A DNA stretch of 64,000 bases from Bacillota bacterium (GTDB lineage: Bacteria; Bacillota; Clostridia; Christensenellales; CAG-138), in contig JAEYCM010000006.1 of NCBI GenBank assembly GCA_023455425.1, forward strand, positions 1-64,000, written 5' to 3'. Position 1 is the first letter of the stretch. Every line of letters begins with the position of its first letter. A program made the position numbers and the translations under genes. Below the pieces are notes generated by a model that did no database searches, was not told the origin of the DNA, and worked only from the letters and a program-made list of their open reading frames with translations. Shown here piece after piece: positions 36,242 to 46,151 of this stretch.

Positions 36242-37351
36242 ATGAAGAAGATTATGTCCATCCTTTTCGTCGGCTTGCTGTTGCTTTCGTTGGTTGCGTG
36301 CAGTGCAAATACTGCCGTGCCGCAGGCGACACAGGAACCTGCCGCGGCCACAGCCGCCCCGGCAGAGCAGCCGGCGGAACCGGAACAACCGGCAAAGAAA
36401 CCCGTGATCGGCGTGGCGATTTTCGACTATGCGAACAACTATGTCACGTACATCCGTAACTCCATCAATGCGATTGCCGGAGATACCGCCGATATCCAGA
36501 TGGTGGATGCGCAAAACGATCAGGCGAAGCAGGTAGAGCAGGTGGATATTCTGCTGAGCAAGGGCGTGGATGTTCTGTGCATCAACGCCGTTGACCCCCA
36601 GGCTGCCGCGACGATCATCAGCAAAGCCAAAGCGGCTGATGTGCCCCTGGTATTTTTCAACAGGAGCCCCTCCGCCGATGATATGAACAGCTACGACAAA
36701 TGCTGGTATGTGGGCACCACACCCGCCGATTCGGGCAAAATGCAGGCGGAAATGGCCATCAAAGCATTCACTGAGGATCCCTCCTTTGATAAAAACGGCG
36801 ACGGCACGCTGCAGTATGTGATCCTCAAAGGCACTTTGGGGCACCCGGACGCCGAAGCCAGGACCAATGCGGTGCAGGAAACCTTTGCCGCGGCAGGGTT
36901 TAAGACCGAACTGCTCGACGTCCAGCCGGGCGATTTTAAAACGCAGATCGCAAAAGACGTGACCGATGTATGGATGGGCAAATTTGGCGATAAGATCGAG
37001 ATGATCCTTTCCAACAACGACGCCATGCTCTTGGGCGCAATTGAGGCCGGCAAAGCGGAAGGTTATTTTGGCGGTGGCAAGAAAATGGGCGCTATCGGCA
37101 TCAACGCTCTCCCTGAAGTACTGCCCGCTATTGAAGATGGCACGATCATAGGCTCCATTCTGTCGGATGCATACAGCGAAGGCTGGAATATTTTCACCAT
37201 CGCTTACAACGTCGCAACAGGCGAGGATGCATACAAGGGAATCACCATCCAGCCCGACGAGATGAAAGCCATTCGTGTGCCCTACATTCCCATCGATAAG
37301 AGTAACCTCAATGTGGCCCAAGACATGTATGCAAAGGCTCTGGCCAAGTAA
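36242..37351 (+). CDS. mglB: Galactose/glucose-type (MglB-like) substrate-binding lipoprotein
   Basis: 369 residues. Lipobox SLVAC (Cys20), then a Pro/Ala/Glu linker and the binding-protein fold from about residue 58. Features specific to MglB are visible: the calcium-binding-like loop DKNGDGTLQYV, then ILKGTLGHPDAEARTNAV and ILSNNDAMLLGAIEA, which match the E. coli galactose-binding protein. It should bind D-galactose, D-glucose or a close hexose for the transporter encoded next. A strong hairpin follows the stop. Confidence 0.88.
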   Translation: MKKIMSILFVGLLLLSLVACSANTAVPQATQEPAAATAAPAEQPAEPEQPAKKPVIGVAIFDYANNYVTYIRNSINAIAGDTADIQMVDAQNDQAKQVEQVDILLSKGVDVLCINAVDPQAAATIISKAKAADVPLVFFNRSPSADDMNSYDKCWYVGTTPADSGKMQAEMAIKAFTEDPSFDKNGDGTLQYVILKGTLGHPDAEARTNAVQETFAAAGFKTELLDVQPGDFKTQIAKDVTDVWMGKFGDKIEMILSNNDAMLLGAIEAGKAEGYFGGGKKMGAIGINALPEVLPAIEDGTIIGSILSDAYSEGWNIFTIAYNVATGEDAYKGITIQPDEMKAIRVPYIPIDKSNLNVAQDMYAKALAK

Positions 37352-37375
37352 CGACTCTTACCATATTAAATCATT

Positions 37376-37407
37376 GGTGCATAGGGTGCGTCCGCATCCT
37401 ATGCGCC
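37376..37407 (+). promoter_or_regulatory. Intercistronic hairpin between mglB and mglA
   Basis: GGTGCATAGG at 37376-37385 pairs with CCTATGCGCC at 37398-37407 (one G-U), with an inner TGCG/CGCA stem. No U-tract. It probably protects the mglB message or lowers read-through into mglA. Confidence 0.6.
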
Positions 37408-37425
37408 ATTAAAGGGTGATAAGAA

Positions 37426-38943
37426 TTGGATGCAAATAACCTAACGGATTGCTATCTGCTTGAAATGTGCGGCATATCCAAGAGCTTCCCGGGTGTGAAG
37501 GCGCTTGACGCCGTACAATTAAAAATCAGGCCGTATTCCGTACATGCCCTGATCGGGGAAAATGGGGCCGGCAAATCAACGCTTATGAAATGCCTTTTTG
37601 GCATCTATCAGCGGGATGAAGGCGACATTTATTTGGATGGGAAGCCTGTAGACTTCCGGAATCCGAGGCAGGCGCTCGATTGTGGCGTTTCCATGGTGCA
37701 TCAGGAGCTCAACCAGGTCCAGGATCGCAGCGTAATGGAAAACATATGGCTTGGCAGGTTCCCCATGAAGGGCATTGTTGTAGATAGCAAAAAAATGTAC
37801 GAACGTACAAAGGAAATATTTGACGATCTGTCTATCAACATTGATCCGCGTGAAAAGGTGGCGAATCTATCCGTATCGCAAAGGCAAATGACGGAAATTG
37901 CCAAGGCCGTGTCGTGTGATGCGAAGATCATTGTTTTTGATGAGCCGACCTCGTCGCTTACTGAGGTCGAGGTGAAACATCTGTTCAATATTATTCAAAA
38001 ATTACGCGATAACGGCTGCGGAATTATATATATATCGCATAAACTGGAGGAAATACTCGAAATCTCCGATGAAGTCACGGTAATGCGGGACGGGAAATGG
38101 GTATATACGGGCGAGTGCGGAACGCTCACAATTGACAGGCTCATTTCGCTCATCGTTGGACGGGAGCTTACAGATCGCTTTCCGCCAAGAGGCGCCGGGC
38201 CTTTCAACGAGGTCATGCTCCATGTGGACAACCTTTCCGGGGAATATGCGCCAACTGTAACGGACGCATCATTTGAGCTCAGAAAAGGCGAGATACTTGG
38301 CATAGCGGGATTGATGGGCTCGCGCAGGACAGAGACCGTTGAAACGCTATTTGGCATAAGAAAACGCAAAAGCGGGACAATTCGGCTGCATGACAAACTC
38401 CTTGAAAACAGGCACCCGCGGGAGTCTATTGGCAACGGCTTCGCGCTGGTAACAGAAGAGCGCCGCCATTCCGGCATATTCCCGACGCTGGATATCACAT
38501 TCAACAGCATAATCGCGAATATCGGCCAATACACTAATAAATTCGGCGTGCTCAATGAGAAGAAGATTGCGCGGGATACAAAATGGGTGATAGATACCTT
38601 AAGCGTAAAAACACCCAACACAAGGGCGCGGATACAGAATCTTTCCGGTGGAAACCAGCAGAAGGTGATTATGGGCCGCTGGCTCCTGACGGAACCTGCC
38701 ATTATGCTGCTGGATGAACCGACGCGCGGTATTGATGTGGGTGCGAAATACGATATTTACCAGCTTATTATCGAATGCGCGCAAAAGGGCAGCGCGGTGA
38801 TCTTTATATCTTCAGAGATGCCCGAGCTACTGGGTATCACCGACCGTATTCTGGTTATGAGCAATGGGCGTGTCGCTGGCATTGTGGATACTAAGTGCGC
38901 GACTCAGGAAGAGCTGCTTAAGCTTGCCGCAAAGCACTTATAG
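37426..38943 (+). CDS. mglA: Galactose-type sugar ABC transporter ATP-binding protein MglA
   Basis: 505 residues, duplicated ATPase. First domain: Walker [18 protein letters not shown] in signature position, Walker [12 protein letters not shown]. Second domain: degenerate loop GLMGSRRTE, signature LSGGNQQKV, Walker [16 protein letters not shown] start at 37426 with AAAGGGTGAT five bases upstream; no in-frame ATG gives the full N-terminus. It couples ATP use to the MglB-like protein and the permease that follows. Confidence 0.93.
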   Translation: MDANNLTDCYLLEMCGISKSFPGVKALDAVQLKIRPYSVHALIGENGAGKSTLMKCLFGIYQRDEGDIYLDGKPVDFRNPRQALDCGVSMVHQELNQVQDRSVMENIWLGRFPMKGIVVDSKKMYERTKEIFDDLSINIDPREKVANLSVSQRQMTEIAKAVSCDAKIIVFDEPTSSLTEVEVKHLFNIIQKLRDNGCGIIYISHKLEEILEISDEVTVMRDGKWVYTGECGTLTIDRLISLIVGRELTDRFPPRGAGPFNEVMLHVDNLSGEYAPTVTDASFELRKGEILGIAGLMGSRRTETVETLFGIRKRKSGTIRLHDKLLENRHPRESIGNGFALVTEERRHSGIFPTLDITFNSIIANIGQYTNKFGVLNEKKIARDTKWVIDTLSVKTPNTRARIQNLSGGNQQKVIMGRWLLTEPAIMLLDEPTRGIDVGAKYDIYQLIIECAQKGSAVIFISSEMPELLGITDRILVMSNGRVAGIVDTKCATQEELLKLAAKHL

Positions 38944-38957
38944 GAGAGGATGAAAAT

Positions 38958-39983
38958 ATGGGAGCATTACCTGCTAAACTTATAAATAAAGGCATTAAAG
39001 AAAAGCTCATCAATAATTCCATATATATTGTTTTGCTTGCCCTGTTTGCCGTCATTGTATTGATCGATCCCTCGTTTGTAAGCTTAAAGAACTTTGGGTT
39101 TATCCTGAGCCAATCGGCTACGCGCATGATTTTTGCCTGTGCGATTGCGGGGCCTATTGTACTGGGGGGCACGGACCTTGCCGCGGGGCGCCTGATAGGG
39201 TTTGCCAGCCTGATCACGGCCTCGCTGCTCCAATCGCCCGACTATGTGGCAAGGGTATTTCCGAATTTGCCGGTTCTTCCGGTGTGGCTGCCGATATTGC
39301 TTGCCATGTTCATTTGCGTGCTGTTTTCCCTTTTCCATGGGTACCTCGTGGCCAAGCTTAAGGTTGCGCCGTTTATTGCGTCGTTGGGCATGCAGCTGGT
39401 TGTATATGGGCTGATGTCTGTTTATTTCGATGCGGTGAGCGATTCCGCGCCGATCGGCGTATTGGACGACCGGTTTACCGCCTTCGCGCAAAACGGCATT
39501 AACATCCTTGGCTTCCGGCTTCAATATATTATACTGTACGCAGTCGTTGTGATCTTTCTGGTCTGGTTCATCTGGAATAAGACCAGGTTGGGGAAAAACA
39601 TGTTTGCGATCGGCGGAAATTCGGAAGCGGCAAACGTTTCCGGCGTTAATCTCATTACAAACACACTGGCTATTTATGTACTGGCGGGCCTGTTATACGG
39701 GTTTGGCGGTGCGCTTGAGGTGGCGCGTACGGGCAGCGCAACGAATGCCCTTGGGCAGGGCTACGAACTGGATGCGATCGCCGCGTGCGTCGTGGGAGGC
39801 GTATCCATGCGCGGCGGCATAGGCACAATCAAGGGTATTATCACAGGCGTGCTGCTGTTTCAGGTAATCAGCTACGGGTTGGTTTATATACAGGTCAATC
39901 CCTATCTTGTGTATTTTGTAAAGGGCGCCATCATTCTCGTTGCGGTAGTGATAGACACCCAAAAGACCATTAAAAAGAAGTAA
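38958..39983 (+). CDS. mglC: Galactose-type sugar ABC transporter permease MglC
   Basis: 341 residues with about eight to ten hydrophobic segments. The CUT2 permease motifs are present: GGTDLAAGRLIGFASL, FIASLGMQLVVYG, NKTRLGKNMFAIGGNSEAANVSGV and the cytoplasmic EAA-like loop with ELDAIAACVVGGVSMRGGIG. It completes the MglBAC set. GGAG precedes the ATG 14 bases after the mglA stop. Confidence 0.93.
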   Translation: MGALPAKLINKGIKEKLINNSIYIVLLALFAVIVLIDPSFVSLKNFGFILSQSATRMIFACAIAGPIVLGGTDLAAGRLIGFASLITASLLQSPDYVARVFPNLPVLPVWLPILLAMFICVLFSLFHGYLVAKLKVAPFIASLGMQLVVYGLMSVYFDAVSDSAPIGVLDDRFTAFAQNGINILGFRLQYIILYAVVVIFLVWFIWNKTRLGKNMFAIGGNSEAANVSGVNLITNTLAIYVLAGLLYGFGGALEVARTGSATNALGQGYELDAIAACVVGGVSMRGGIGTIKGIITGVLLFQVISYGLVYIQVNPYLVYFVKGAIILVAVVIDTQKTIKKK

Positions 39984-40029
39984 CCGGCGATTGCCGACCT
40001 ATCTTCTTAGGCAACTTTACGGAGGAAAT

Positions 40030-41061
40030 ATGGACCAACGTACAATGAAGGCCGCGGTTCTGGAGCAGTTCGGATCTGAATTGCGCATTCGCCGGCTCCC
40101 CGTGCCAACGCCCGGCAAGGGCGAGGTCTTAATCAAAGTAAAAGCGAGCGGGCTTTGCGGCACGGATCTGCATATCCAGGACGGGCGCTTGCCTTCCGTT
40201 ACACTTCCCTATATCCCGGGTCACGAGACTGCGGGGGAGGTATATGAACTGGGCGAGGGCGTGGAAGGGTTAGAGAAGGGCGACGCGGTGATTGTTGCAA
40301 TCGATATCGTATGCAACCGCTGCCGGTTTTGCGTTACGGGAAGAGCCAATTTATGCACAAACCTGGTTCGGCTTGGGTTTGAACGCAATGGCGGGCATGC
40401 GGAATATATGGTGGCGCCCGCTGCGAATTTGCTCAAATTCAAGAAAAGCGTACCGTTTGAAAAAGCGGCGATTATACCGGATGCGGTCGCTTGCATGTAC
40501 CATGCCATCAAGAACCAGGGGAATGTCCGCGCTTCGGACAATGTATGCATCATGGGGATAGGCGGCATAGGCTTTCAGGGTATCCAGATAGCCAGGCATT
40601 TCGGGGCTTCGGTTTTCTGTACGAGCCGGAATGATAAGAAGCTGAAGATGGCGAAAGACTTTGGCGCCAGCCACGGGATTAATACGCAAACCGACGATCT
40701 CTATGAAGCGATAAGGGAATTAACCCACAATGAACTGTGCGATGTCGTTTTTGATAATATCGGCAGCGCTTCCTCTGTGCAGGCCAGTTTGGATATCTGC
40801 AGGCCGGGCGGGAAAGTGGTAGTGGTAGGATACAATGAAGAAACCTATCAGGTGCGGTTTCAGGGGATGGTTATGAAAGAAAAGGAGATCATCGGCATCC
40901 GGGGCAGCAACCGCAGGGATCTCATAGAAACCATCCGGCTGGTGGAGCAAGGCATTATCGACCCCTATGTCTCCAATCAGTACAATCTGGAGGATATCAA
41001 TGAAGCGATGGCCTGCCTTAGGGAAGGAAAATCGCTTGGCAGGACAGTACTTACCATGTAG
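40030..41061 (+). CDS. Zinc-dependent alcohol dehydrogenase (MDR family), second
   Basis: 343 residues from the ATG at 40030 (GGAGG at 40021-40025). Catalytic zinc CGTDLHI, GHETAGEV, structural loop CNRCRFCVTGRANLC and Rossmann segment GIGGIGFQGIQIAR. This copy is nearer the general alcohol/threonine dehydrogenase type. It is directly upstream of a lactonase; oxidation of an aldose to its lactone by this enzyme followed by hydrolysis is one attractive order, but the reaction could also be on a secondary alcohol. Confidence 0.88.
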   Translation: MDQRTMKAAVLEQFGSELRIRRLPVPTPGKGEVLIKVKASGLCGTDLHIQDGRLPSVTLPYIPGHETAGEVYELGEGVEGLEKGDAVIVAIDIVCNRCRFCVTGRANLCTNLVRLGFERNGGHAEYMVAPAANLLKFKKSVPFEKAAIIPDAVACMYHAIKNQGNVRASDNVCIMGIGGIGFQGIQIARHFGASVFCTSRNDKKLKMAKDFGASHGINTQTDDLYEAIRELTHNELCDVVFDNIGSASSVQASLDICRPGGKVVVVGYNEETYQVRFQGMVMKEKEIIGIRGSNRRDLIETIRLVEQGIIDPYVSNQYNLEDINEAMACLREGKSLGRTVLTM

Positions 41062-41189
41062 GCGCGGCAATGCGGGGGATTTGTGTCCAAGAGGCAGCGG
41101 TGGATAGATGCGCCCTTGTGACGATTCCCCATTGGAGCGATCATTACGGCACGCAGGGACCTGCGTATCTCTACTCAGGAGAGGAAAGA

Positions 41190-42293
41190 ATGTCAGAAAA
41201 AGCAGTATTATTCATAGGTACTTACACGCAACCCATTTTGCACGGAACAGGCAATGTACTTGTTGGACGCGGGCAAGGTATTTATCATGTTGAACTGGAT
41301 ATCGAAACAGGGCGTTTTAGTGATAGCCGGCTGGTAATTGGAACGCCAAACCCCTCTTATTTATGCTTGTCTCCCTGTGGGCGTTATCTTTATGCCGTCA
41401 ATGAGCTCAAGGAATATGACGGCAAGGCGCAGGGCTCCGTTTCAGCCTTTGCGCTTGACGGAGAACGTGCGGTTTTGATCAATACCAAGCCGACCGGAGG
41501 GACAGATCCCTGCCATGTTGCGGTAAGTCATGACGGCAAGCTGCTTGTGGTATCCAATTTTATGAGCGGAAGCATCTGCGCTTACGCCATAGGGGATGAT
41601 GGCGCGCTTTGCGGCGAAGGCCAATTTTTTCAGCATGAAGGCGCGGGGAAGGATCCCCTCCGTCAGAGCGGGCCGCATGCCCATGCCGCCGTTTTCGACC
41701 CAACGGATCGTTTTGTCCATGTTCCCGATCTTGGAGTGGACGAAATTAAAACGTATCGCTATGATCACGCTGCCGGAAAGCTGGAGTTTCATGCATCCTA
41801 TCGGGCGGCTGCCGGATCGGGCCCGCGCTACTGCGAGTTTCATCCGTTTAACGGGTTGTGTTATAGCATCAACGAATTGGGCTGCACGATAGATGTGCTT
41901 ACATGGGATGCGCAAACAGGGAAGCTAGACCGACTAGACACGGTATCCACCGTGAGCCCCGATTATGAAGGGAAAACGATTTGTGCGGCCCTTCGCATCA
42001 CGCCGGATGGACGCTATGTGTATGGATCAAACCGCGGGCATGATAGCATTGCCGCCTTCTCTGTACAACCGGACGGCAGGCTTAAAAGCGGCGGCTTCTT
42101 TCCGAGCGGCGGCAAAACCCCACGGGACTTTACCATTAATTCCACGGGGCGGTATCTGATTGCTGCCAATCAGGACAGCGATATTGTCACGGCTTTTGTG
42201 ATCGACCCCGATAGTGGACGGCTCCGGCTTACTGACGAGCTCCGTATTCCCACGCCAGTATGTGTTCTGGGGCACGGCAAAATTGACAGATAA
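41190..42293 (+). CDS. pgl: 6-phosphogluconolactonase-type lactonase (beta-propeller)
   Basis: 367 residues from the ATG at 41190 (AGGAGAGG). It matches the YbhE/Pgl beta-propeller family: FIGTYTQP at the start, PSYLCLSPCGRYLYAVNE, HVAVSHDGKLLVVSNF, GPHAHAAVFDP, PRYCEFHP and ALRITPDGRYVYGSNRGHDSI as repeated blades. The family hydrolyses 6-phosphogluconolactone or other aldonolactones. No glucose-6-phosphate dehydrogenase gene lies nearby, so an unphosphorylated lactone produced by one of the alcohol dehydrogenases is a real alternative substrate. Confidence 0.87.
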   Translation: MSEKAVLFIGTYTQPILHGTGNVLVGRGQGIYHVELDIETGRFSDSRLVIGTPNPSYLCLSPCGRYLYAVNELKEYDGKAQGSVSAFALDGERAVLINTKPTGGTDPCHVAVSHDGKLLVVSNFMSGSICAYAIGDDGALCGEGQFFQHEGAGKDPLRQSGPHAHAAVFDPTDRFVHVPDLGVDEIKTYRYDHAAGKLEFHASYRAAAGSGPRYCEFHPFNGLCYSINELGCTIDVLTWDAQTGKLDRLDTVSTVSPDYEGKTICAALRITPDGRYVYGSNRGHDSIAAFSVQPDGRLKSGGFFPSGGKTPRDFTINSTGRYLIAANQDSDIVTAFVIDPDSGRLRLTDELRIPTPVCVLGHGKIDR

Positions 42294-42335
42294 GTACGCG
42301 CTTGCTATACTTGCAATGCTTGGAGGTATTCCCAT

Positions 42336-43349
42336 ATGAAACCAAAGTATAGGGCAAAACGCGTCCTGGTGACATCCAATGATGTTGCCCGGCATGCCAA
42401 CGTCTCGCAGGCTACCGTTTCGCGCGTGTTCAGCAATACGGCGCAGGTCAAGCCGGAGACCGTGGACCAGGTTTTAAAAGCCGCCGATGAACTGGGCTAT
42501 CGTCCAAATGCAATCGCAAGGAGCCTTACCTCCAGCAAGACGGATATGATTGCGGTCGTGTCGGTCAATTTTGACAACCCGTTTTATCAGACTCTTTTAA
42601 TCAAAATGTCCCATATGATCACCAGCATGGGAAAAAAGATGATGTTCATCCAATCTCCCTTCGAACAGGCGCTGGATGACATCCTTTATCAGGTGATGGA
42701 GTATCAGGTGGACGGCATCATCGTTCTTTCTGCCGCACTGTCCTCCAAAATGGCCTATGAATTCGCGCGCGTACGCACGCCGCTTGTGGTGTTCAATAAG
42801 CATTTTGACGGCCGGAATTATTTTTCGGTCTGTTCTGATAATATCGATGCGGGACACCTGGTTGCAGAGCATCTGGTGCAAAAAGGATACAAAAGCTTTG
42901 GTTTCATTTCCGGCGATCTGCTCAAGCAGACGAGCGAATTCCGCTTCCGTGGGTACACGGAGTACCTGGATAAGCATGGGTTTACCGACTGTACCGTGGC
43001 CGCGGGGGATTACAGTTATCGCTCAGGCTATGAGGCCTTGCTTTCCATGCGGCAAAAAGGAGCGCTTCCGGAGGCTGTGTTCTGCGTAAACGACCTGATG
43101 GCCCTTGGCGCCATGGACGCCGCGCGGCAGGAGCTGGGGCTGAGTATCCCCAAGGATATCGCATTCGTGGGCTTTGACGACCTCGAACAGTGCCGCTGGC
43201 GCGCTTACCAGCTCACCTCCGTGCAGCAGCCAATTGACGAAATGATAGAATACACAAAAAACTATCTGTCCAAGAAATTTGAAAATGCGGATACAAGCGG
43301 CGGCTACATGCTTTTAAAGTGCAAGTTGAACCCGCGCGCCTCGTCCTGA
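42336..43349 (+). CDS. LacI-family transcriptional regulator
   Basis: 337 residues. Helix-turn-helix and hinge at the N-terminus: SNDVARHANVSQATVSRVFSN and GYRPNAIARSLTS. The rest is a sugar-binding-protein-like sensor domain with IAFVGFDDLEQCRW. GGAGG precedes the ATG. It lies inside the operon it probably controls; the central-CG palindrome at 34067-34080 fits a LacI-family site. The effector would be the transported sugar or an early intermediate. Confidence 0.93.
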   Translation: MKPKYRAKRVLVTSNDVARHANVSQATVSRVFSNTAQVKPETVDQVLKAADELGYRPNAIARSLTSSKTDMIAVVSVNFDNPFYQTLLIKMSHMITSMGKKMMFIQSPFEQALDDILYQVMEYQVDGIIVLSAALSSKMAYEFARVRTPLVVFNKHFDGRNYFSVCSDNIDAGHLVAEHLVQKGYKSFGFISGDLLKQTSEFRFRGYTEYLDKHGFTDCTVAAGDYSYRSGYEALLSMRQKGALPEAVFCVNDLMALGAMDAARQELGLSIPKDIAFVGFDDLEQCRWRAYQLTSVQQPIDEMIEYTKNYLSKKFENADTSGGYMLLKCKLNPRASS

Positions 43350-43377
43350 CGTTCAGGTGCTTAAAAAGATGTGCGCC

Positions 43378-43401
43378 GAGTAGGGCAGCCGTACTCTTTT
43401 T
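43378..43401 (+). terminator. Weak terminator after the lacI-type gene
   Basis: GAGTA and TACTC with a short inner GG/CC pairing, followed by TTTTT. The 230-base gap to the next gene also holds a CTGCCG/CGGCAG hairpin (near 43434) and AGCAG/CTGCT before TTTTTT (43472-43493), so transcription may partly stop and restart here. Confidence 0.45.
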
Positions 43402-43576
43402 CTCAAATACTCCTGCATCATAACCAAACGTTTCTGCCGCAGCGGCAGGGACTGGTTTCGTGTGGCCGCACAGCAGTAGCTCTGCTATTTTTTGCCCCTA
43501 TCTTCCGGAGTAAAACCGCTTTGCCAGCTTCGGAGATACTGATTTAGATACTAACGAATGAAAGGAAGAATTGGAA

Positions 43577-44650
43577 ATGCAATTGAAACAAGGCTGTAAG
43601 TATGCGCTTGTCGTTCCTACCAGCATGGGCGTTCGCATCACGCCTGAGGACAGGCAGCCGGTACATACCAGCAGCAGATATTTCATGCAGGCAACCAGTG
43701 CGGAAACCAATGTCGCAAGCGTAAGCGCGGCACTCGGCCTGCCCGTAAAGGTGCTGACCACTTTTGTGGCAGACAGCCCGATCGCGCAATTTATCAAAAA
43801 CGATCTGAGAAGCCGGAATATGGAGTATGAGGGAGTAGATGTACTCCAAGGCGGGCCATGGGGCTACCGGCACCAATTCAACATTGCCGACAGCGGGTTT
43901 GGCATGCGCGGGCCGCGCGTGCACAACGACCGGACAGGCGAGGTCGGGCGTGCGCTCAATGTGAAGGATTTTGATCTGGAGCGTATATTTGGCGTTGAAG
44001 GCGTGCAAATCTTGCATCTTTCGGGTTTGATTGCGGCGCTTTCGGAGGAGACCGGCTTATTCTGCCTGGAGCTTGCGCGCGCGGCAAAAAGGCACGGTAC
44101 GCTGGTGTCGTTTGATTTGAACCACCGTGCTTCGTTCTGGAAAGGACGTGAGGTACAACTGCGGGATATGTTCAAGGAGATCGCAGGCGCATCGGATATT
44201 CTCATTGGCAATGAGGAGGATTTCCAGCTGTGCCTTGGCGTACAGGGGCCGGAGGCGGGCGGCAGCGCGCTTACCTCCAAGCTGGACAGCTTTCAGGGCA
44301 TGATCGGGCGCGTAAAGGAAAGTTTCCCGGGCGCCTCGCTGTTTGCTACAACGCTGCGGCAGGTGGTTTCTGCAAATGAACACCTTTGGGGCGCTATCTT
44401 ATTGGACGGGGAGACCTGGCATGTTGTAGAGCCGCGTTCGATCCCTATACTGGACCGCATCGGCGGCGGAGACGGGTTCGTAGGCGGCCTGCTTTACGGC
44501 GTGCTGAAGGGCTTTTCGGCGGAAGCTGCATTGCACTTTGGGTGGGCGACAGGAACGCTGGCAACAACCATGCTGCAGGATTATGCTTTGCCAGCGGATG
44601 AAAAGCAGGTGTGGAGCATTTGGGAAGGCAACGCGCGCGTACAGAGATAA
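43577..44650 (+). CDS. PfkB-family sugar kinase (2-keto-3-deoxygluconate/gluconate-type)
   Basis: 357 residues from the ATG at 43577 (AGGAAG eight bases before). PfkB/ribokinase fold: SAETNVASVSAALG, SFDLNHRASFW, ILIGNEEDFQ and the anion-hole/catalytic DRIGGGDGFVGGLLYG with the base Asp. It resembles KdgK-like kinases. In this operon it could phosphorylate gluconate or another hexonate and so feed 6-phosphogluconate dehydrogenase directly; 2-keto-3-deoxygluconate would need an aldolase that is not encoded nearby. Confidence 0.87.
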   Translation: MQLKQGCKYALVVPTSMGVRITPEDRQPVHTSSRYFMQATSAETNVASVSAALGLPVKVLTTFVADSPIAQFIKNDLRSRNMEYEGVDVLQGGPWGYRHQFNIADSGFGMRGPRVHNDRTGEVGRALNVKDFDLERIFGVEGVQILHLSGLIAALSEETGLFCLELARAAKRHGTLVSFDLNHRASFWKGREVQLRDMFKEIAGASDILIGNEEDFQLCLGVQGPEAGGSALTSKLDSFQGMIGRVKESFPGASLFATTLRQVVSANEHLWGAILLDGETWHVVEPRSIPILDRIGGGDGFVGGLLYGVLKGFSAEAALHFGWATGTLATTMLQDYALPADEKQVWSIWEGNARVQR

Positions 44651-44661
44651 GGAGCATAAAA

Positions 44662-46113
44662 ATGAAGCAAGCAGATATCGGGTTGATCGGCCTAGCGGTC
44701 ATGGGCGAGAATCTTGTGATAAACATGGAAAGCAAGGGCTTTACGGTAGCGGTATATAACCGTACCGTAAGCCGAGTGACGGATTTTGTGGAGGGACGCG
44801 CCAAAGATAAGCGCATTATTGGCACATACTCACTTGAAGAGCTCGTACAAAGTCTGAAGAGGCCGCGCAAAGTGATGATGCTTGTCAAAGCGGGCAAAGC
44901 GGTGGACGATTTTATCGACGCCTTGATTCCGCTGCTTGAGCCGGGCGATATCATTATTGATGGCGGCAACAGCCATTTTCCGGATACCATCCGGCGGACG
45001 GCATATGTGGAAGGAAAGGGCCTGCTGTATATTGGCACGGGCGTATCCGGCGGCGAGGAGGGCGCATTGAAAGGCCCTTCTATGATGCCGGGTGGCTCGC
45101 CTGCGGCGTGGCCGCATGTCAAACCCATATTCCAGGCGATCTGTGCCAAGGTGGAAGACGGTTCTCCTTGCTGCGACTGGGTGGGAGAGAACGGAGCGGG
45201 TCATTTTGTGAAGATGGTCCACAATGGCATTGAATATGGCGATATGCAGATCATCTGTGAGGCGTACCAGGTCATGCGCGACGTATTGGGCATGACGGCC
45301 GACGAAATGCACGAGGTGTTCAAGGCATGGAACGAAACGGAGCTAAACAGCTACCTGATTGAGATCACGCGTGATATTCTTGGTTACAAGGACGAGGACG
45401 GCAAACCGATAGTAGATAAAATACTCGATACTGCGGGGCAGAAAGGAACCGGAAAGTGGACGGGTGTTGCGGCCTTGGATGAGGGAGTGCCGCTCACATT
45501 GATCGGCGAAGCGGTATTCAGCCGCTGCCTCTCGTCCATGAAAGAGGAGCGTTTGGTGGCTGCAAAAGCGTTCCCAAAGCCCGCGCCTTCCTTCGCCGGC
45601 GACAAACCCGCGTTTGTAGAGGAGCTTCGGCGTGCGTTGTTCGCTTCCAAGATCATTTCCTACGCGCAGGGATATGCGCTTATGCGGGCGGCGGCGAAGA
45701 CCTACGGCTGGAACCTGAATTACGGCGGCATCGCTTTGATGTGGCGCGGCGGGTGCATCATCCGTTCGGCATTTTTAGGTAAGATAAAGGAAGCGTTCGA
45801 CCGTGATCCTGCCTTGGATAACTTGCTACTCGATCCCTATTTCAATAAGACCATAGGCGAGTTGGTGGAGGCATGGCGCAATGTGGCGGCGACGGCGATT
45901 CGCACGGGCGTACCCGCCCCCGCGCTGTGTTCGGCACTCAACTATTTTGACGGATATACTTCCGAGTTTTTGCCCGCAAACCTGTTGCAGGCACAACGGG
46001 ATTATTTTGGCGCACATACCTACGAACGGCTTGACAGGCCCCGTGGCGAGTTTTTTCATACGAATTGGACGGGTAAGGGCGGTTCCACCGCCGCGAGCAC
46101 ATACAGCGTTTAG
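44662..46113 (+). CDS. gnd: 6-phosphogluconate dehydrogenase (decarboxylating)
   Basis: 483 residues from the ATG at 44662 (AAGGAG). NADP-binding GLIGLAVMGENLVINME, substrate motifs VSGGEEGALKGPSMMPGG and the catalytic Lys and Glu region GHFVKMVHNGIEYGDMQ, then GTGKWT and the C-terminal tail beginning FHTNWTG. It converts 6-phosphogluconate to ribulose 5-phosphate and CO2. This is the best-defined enzyme of the operon and points to 6-phosphogluconate as the point where the pathway joins central metabolism. Confidence 0.96.
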   Translation: MKQADIGLIGLAVMGENLVINMESKGFTVAVYNRTVSRVTDFVEGRAKDKRIIGTYSLEELVQSLKRPRKVMMLVKAGKAVDDFIDALIPLLEPGDIIIDGGNSHFPDTIRRTAYVEGKGLLYIGTGVSGGEEGALKGPSMMPGGSPAAWPHVKPIFQAICAKVEDGSPCCDWVGENGAGHFVKMVHNGIEYGDMQIICEAYQVMRDVLGMTADEMHEVFKAWNETELNSYLIEITRDILGYKDEDGKPIVDKILDTAGQKGTGKWTGVAALDEGVPLTLIGEAVFSRCLSSMKEERLVAAKAFPKPAPSFAGDKPAFVEELRRALFASKIISYAQGYALMRAAAKTYGWNLNYGGIALMWRGGCIIRSAFLGKIKEAFDRDPALDNLLLDPYFNKTIGELVEAWRNVAATAIRTGVPAPALCSALNYFDGYTSEFLPANLLQAQRDYFGAHTYERLDRPRGEFFHTNWTGKGGSTAASTYSV

Positions 46114-46151
46114 GCTGCGCAAGAAAAGCGTTTGTCGGCAAGGAGGGCGTC

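Noticed and set aside
35075..37321. Long minus-strand open frames opposite the dehydrogenase and mglB genes
   Set aside because: The plus-strand genes have clear family motifs and ribosome sites; the opposite frames show none.
43434..43493. Short hairpins between the LacI and kinase genes as a CRISPR-like or mobile repeat
   Set aside because: They are single, unrelated 5-6-bp stems without repetition; at most weak terminators.
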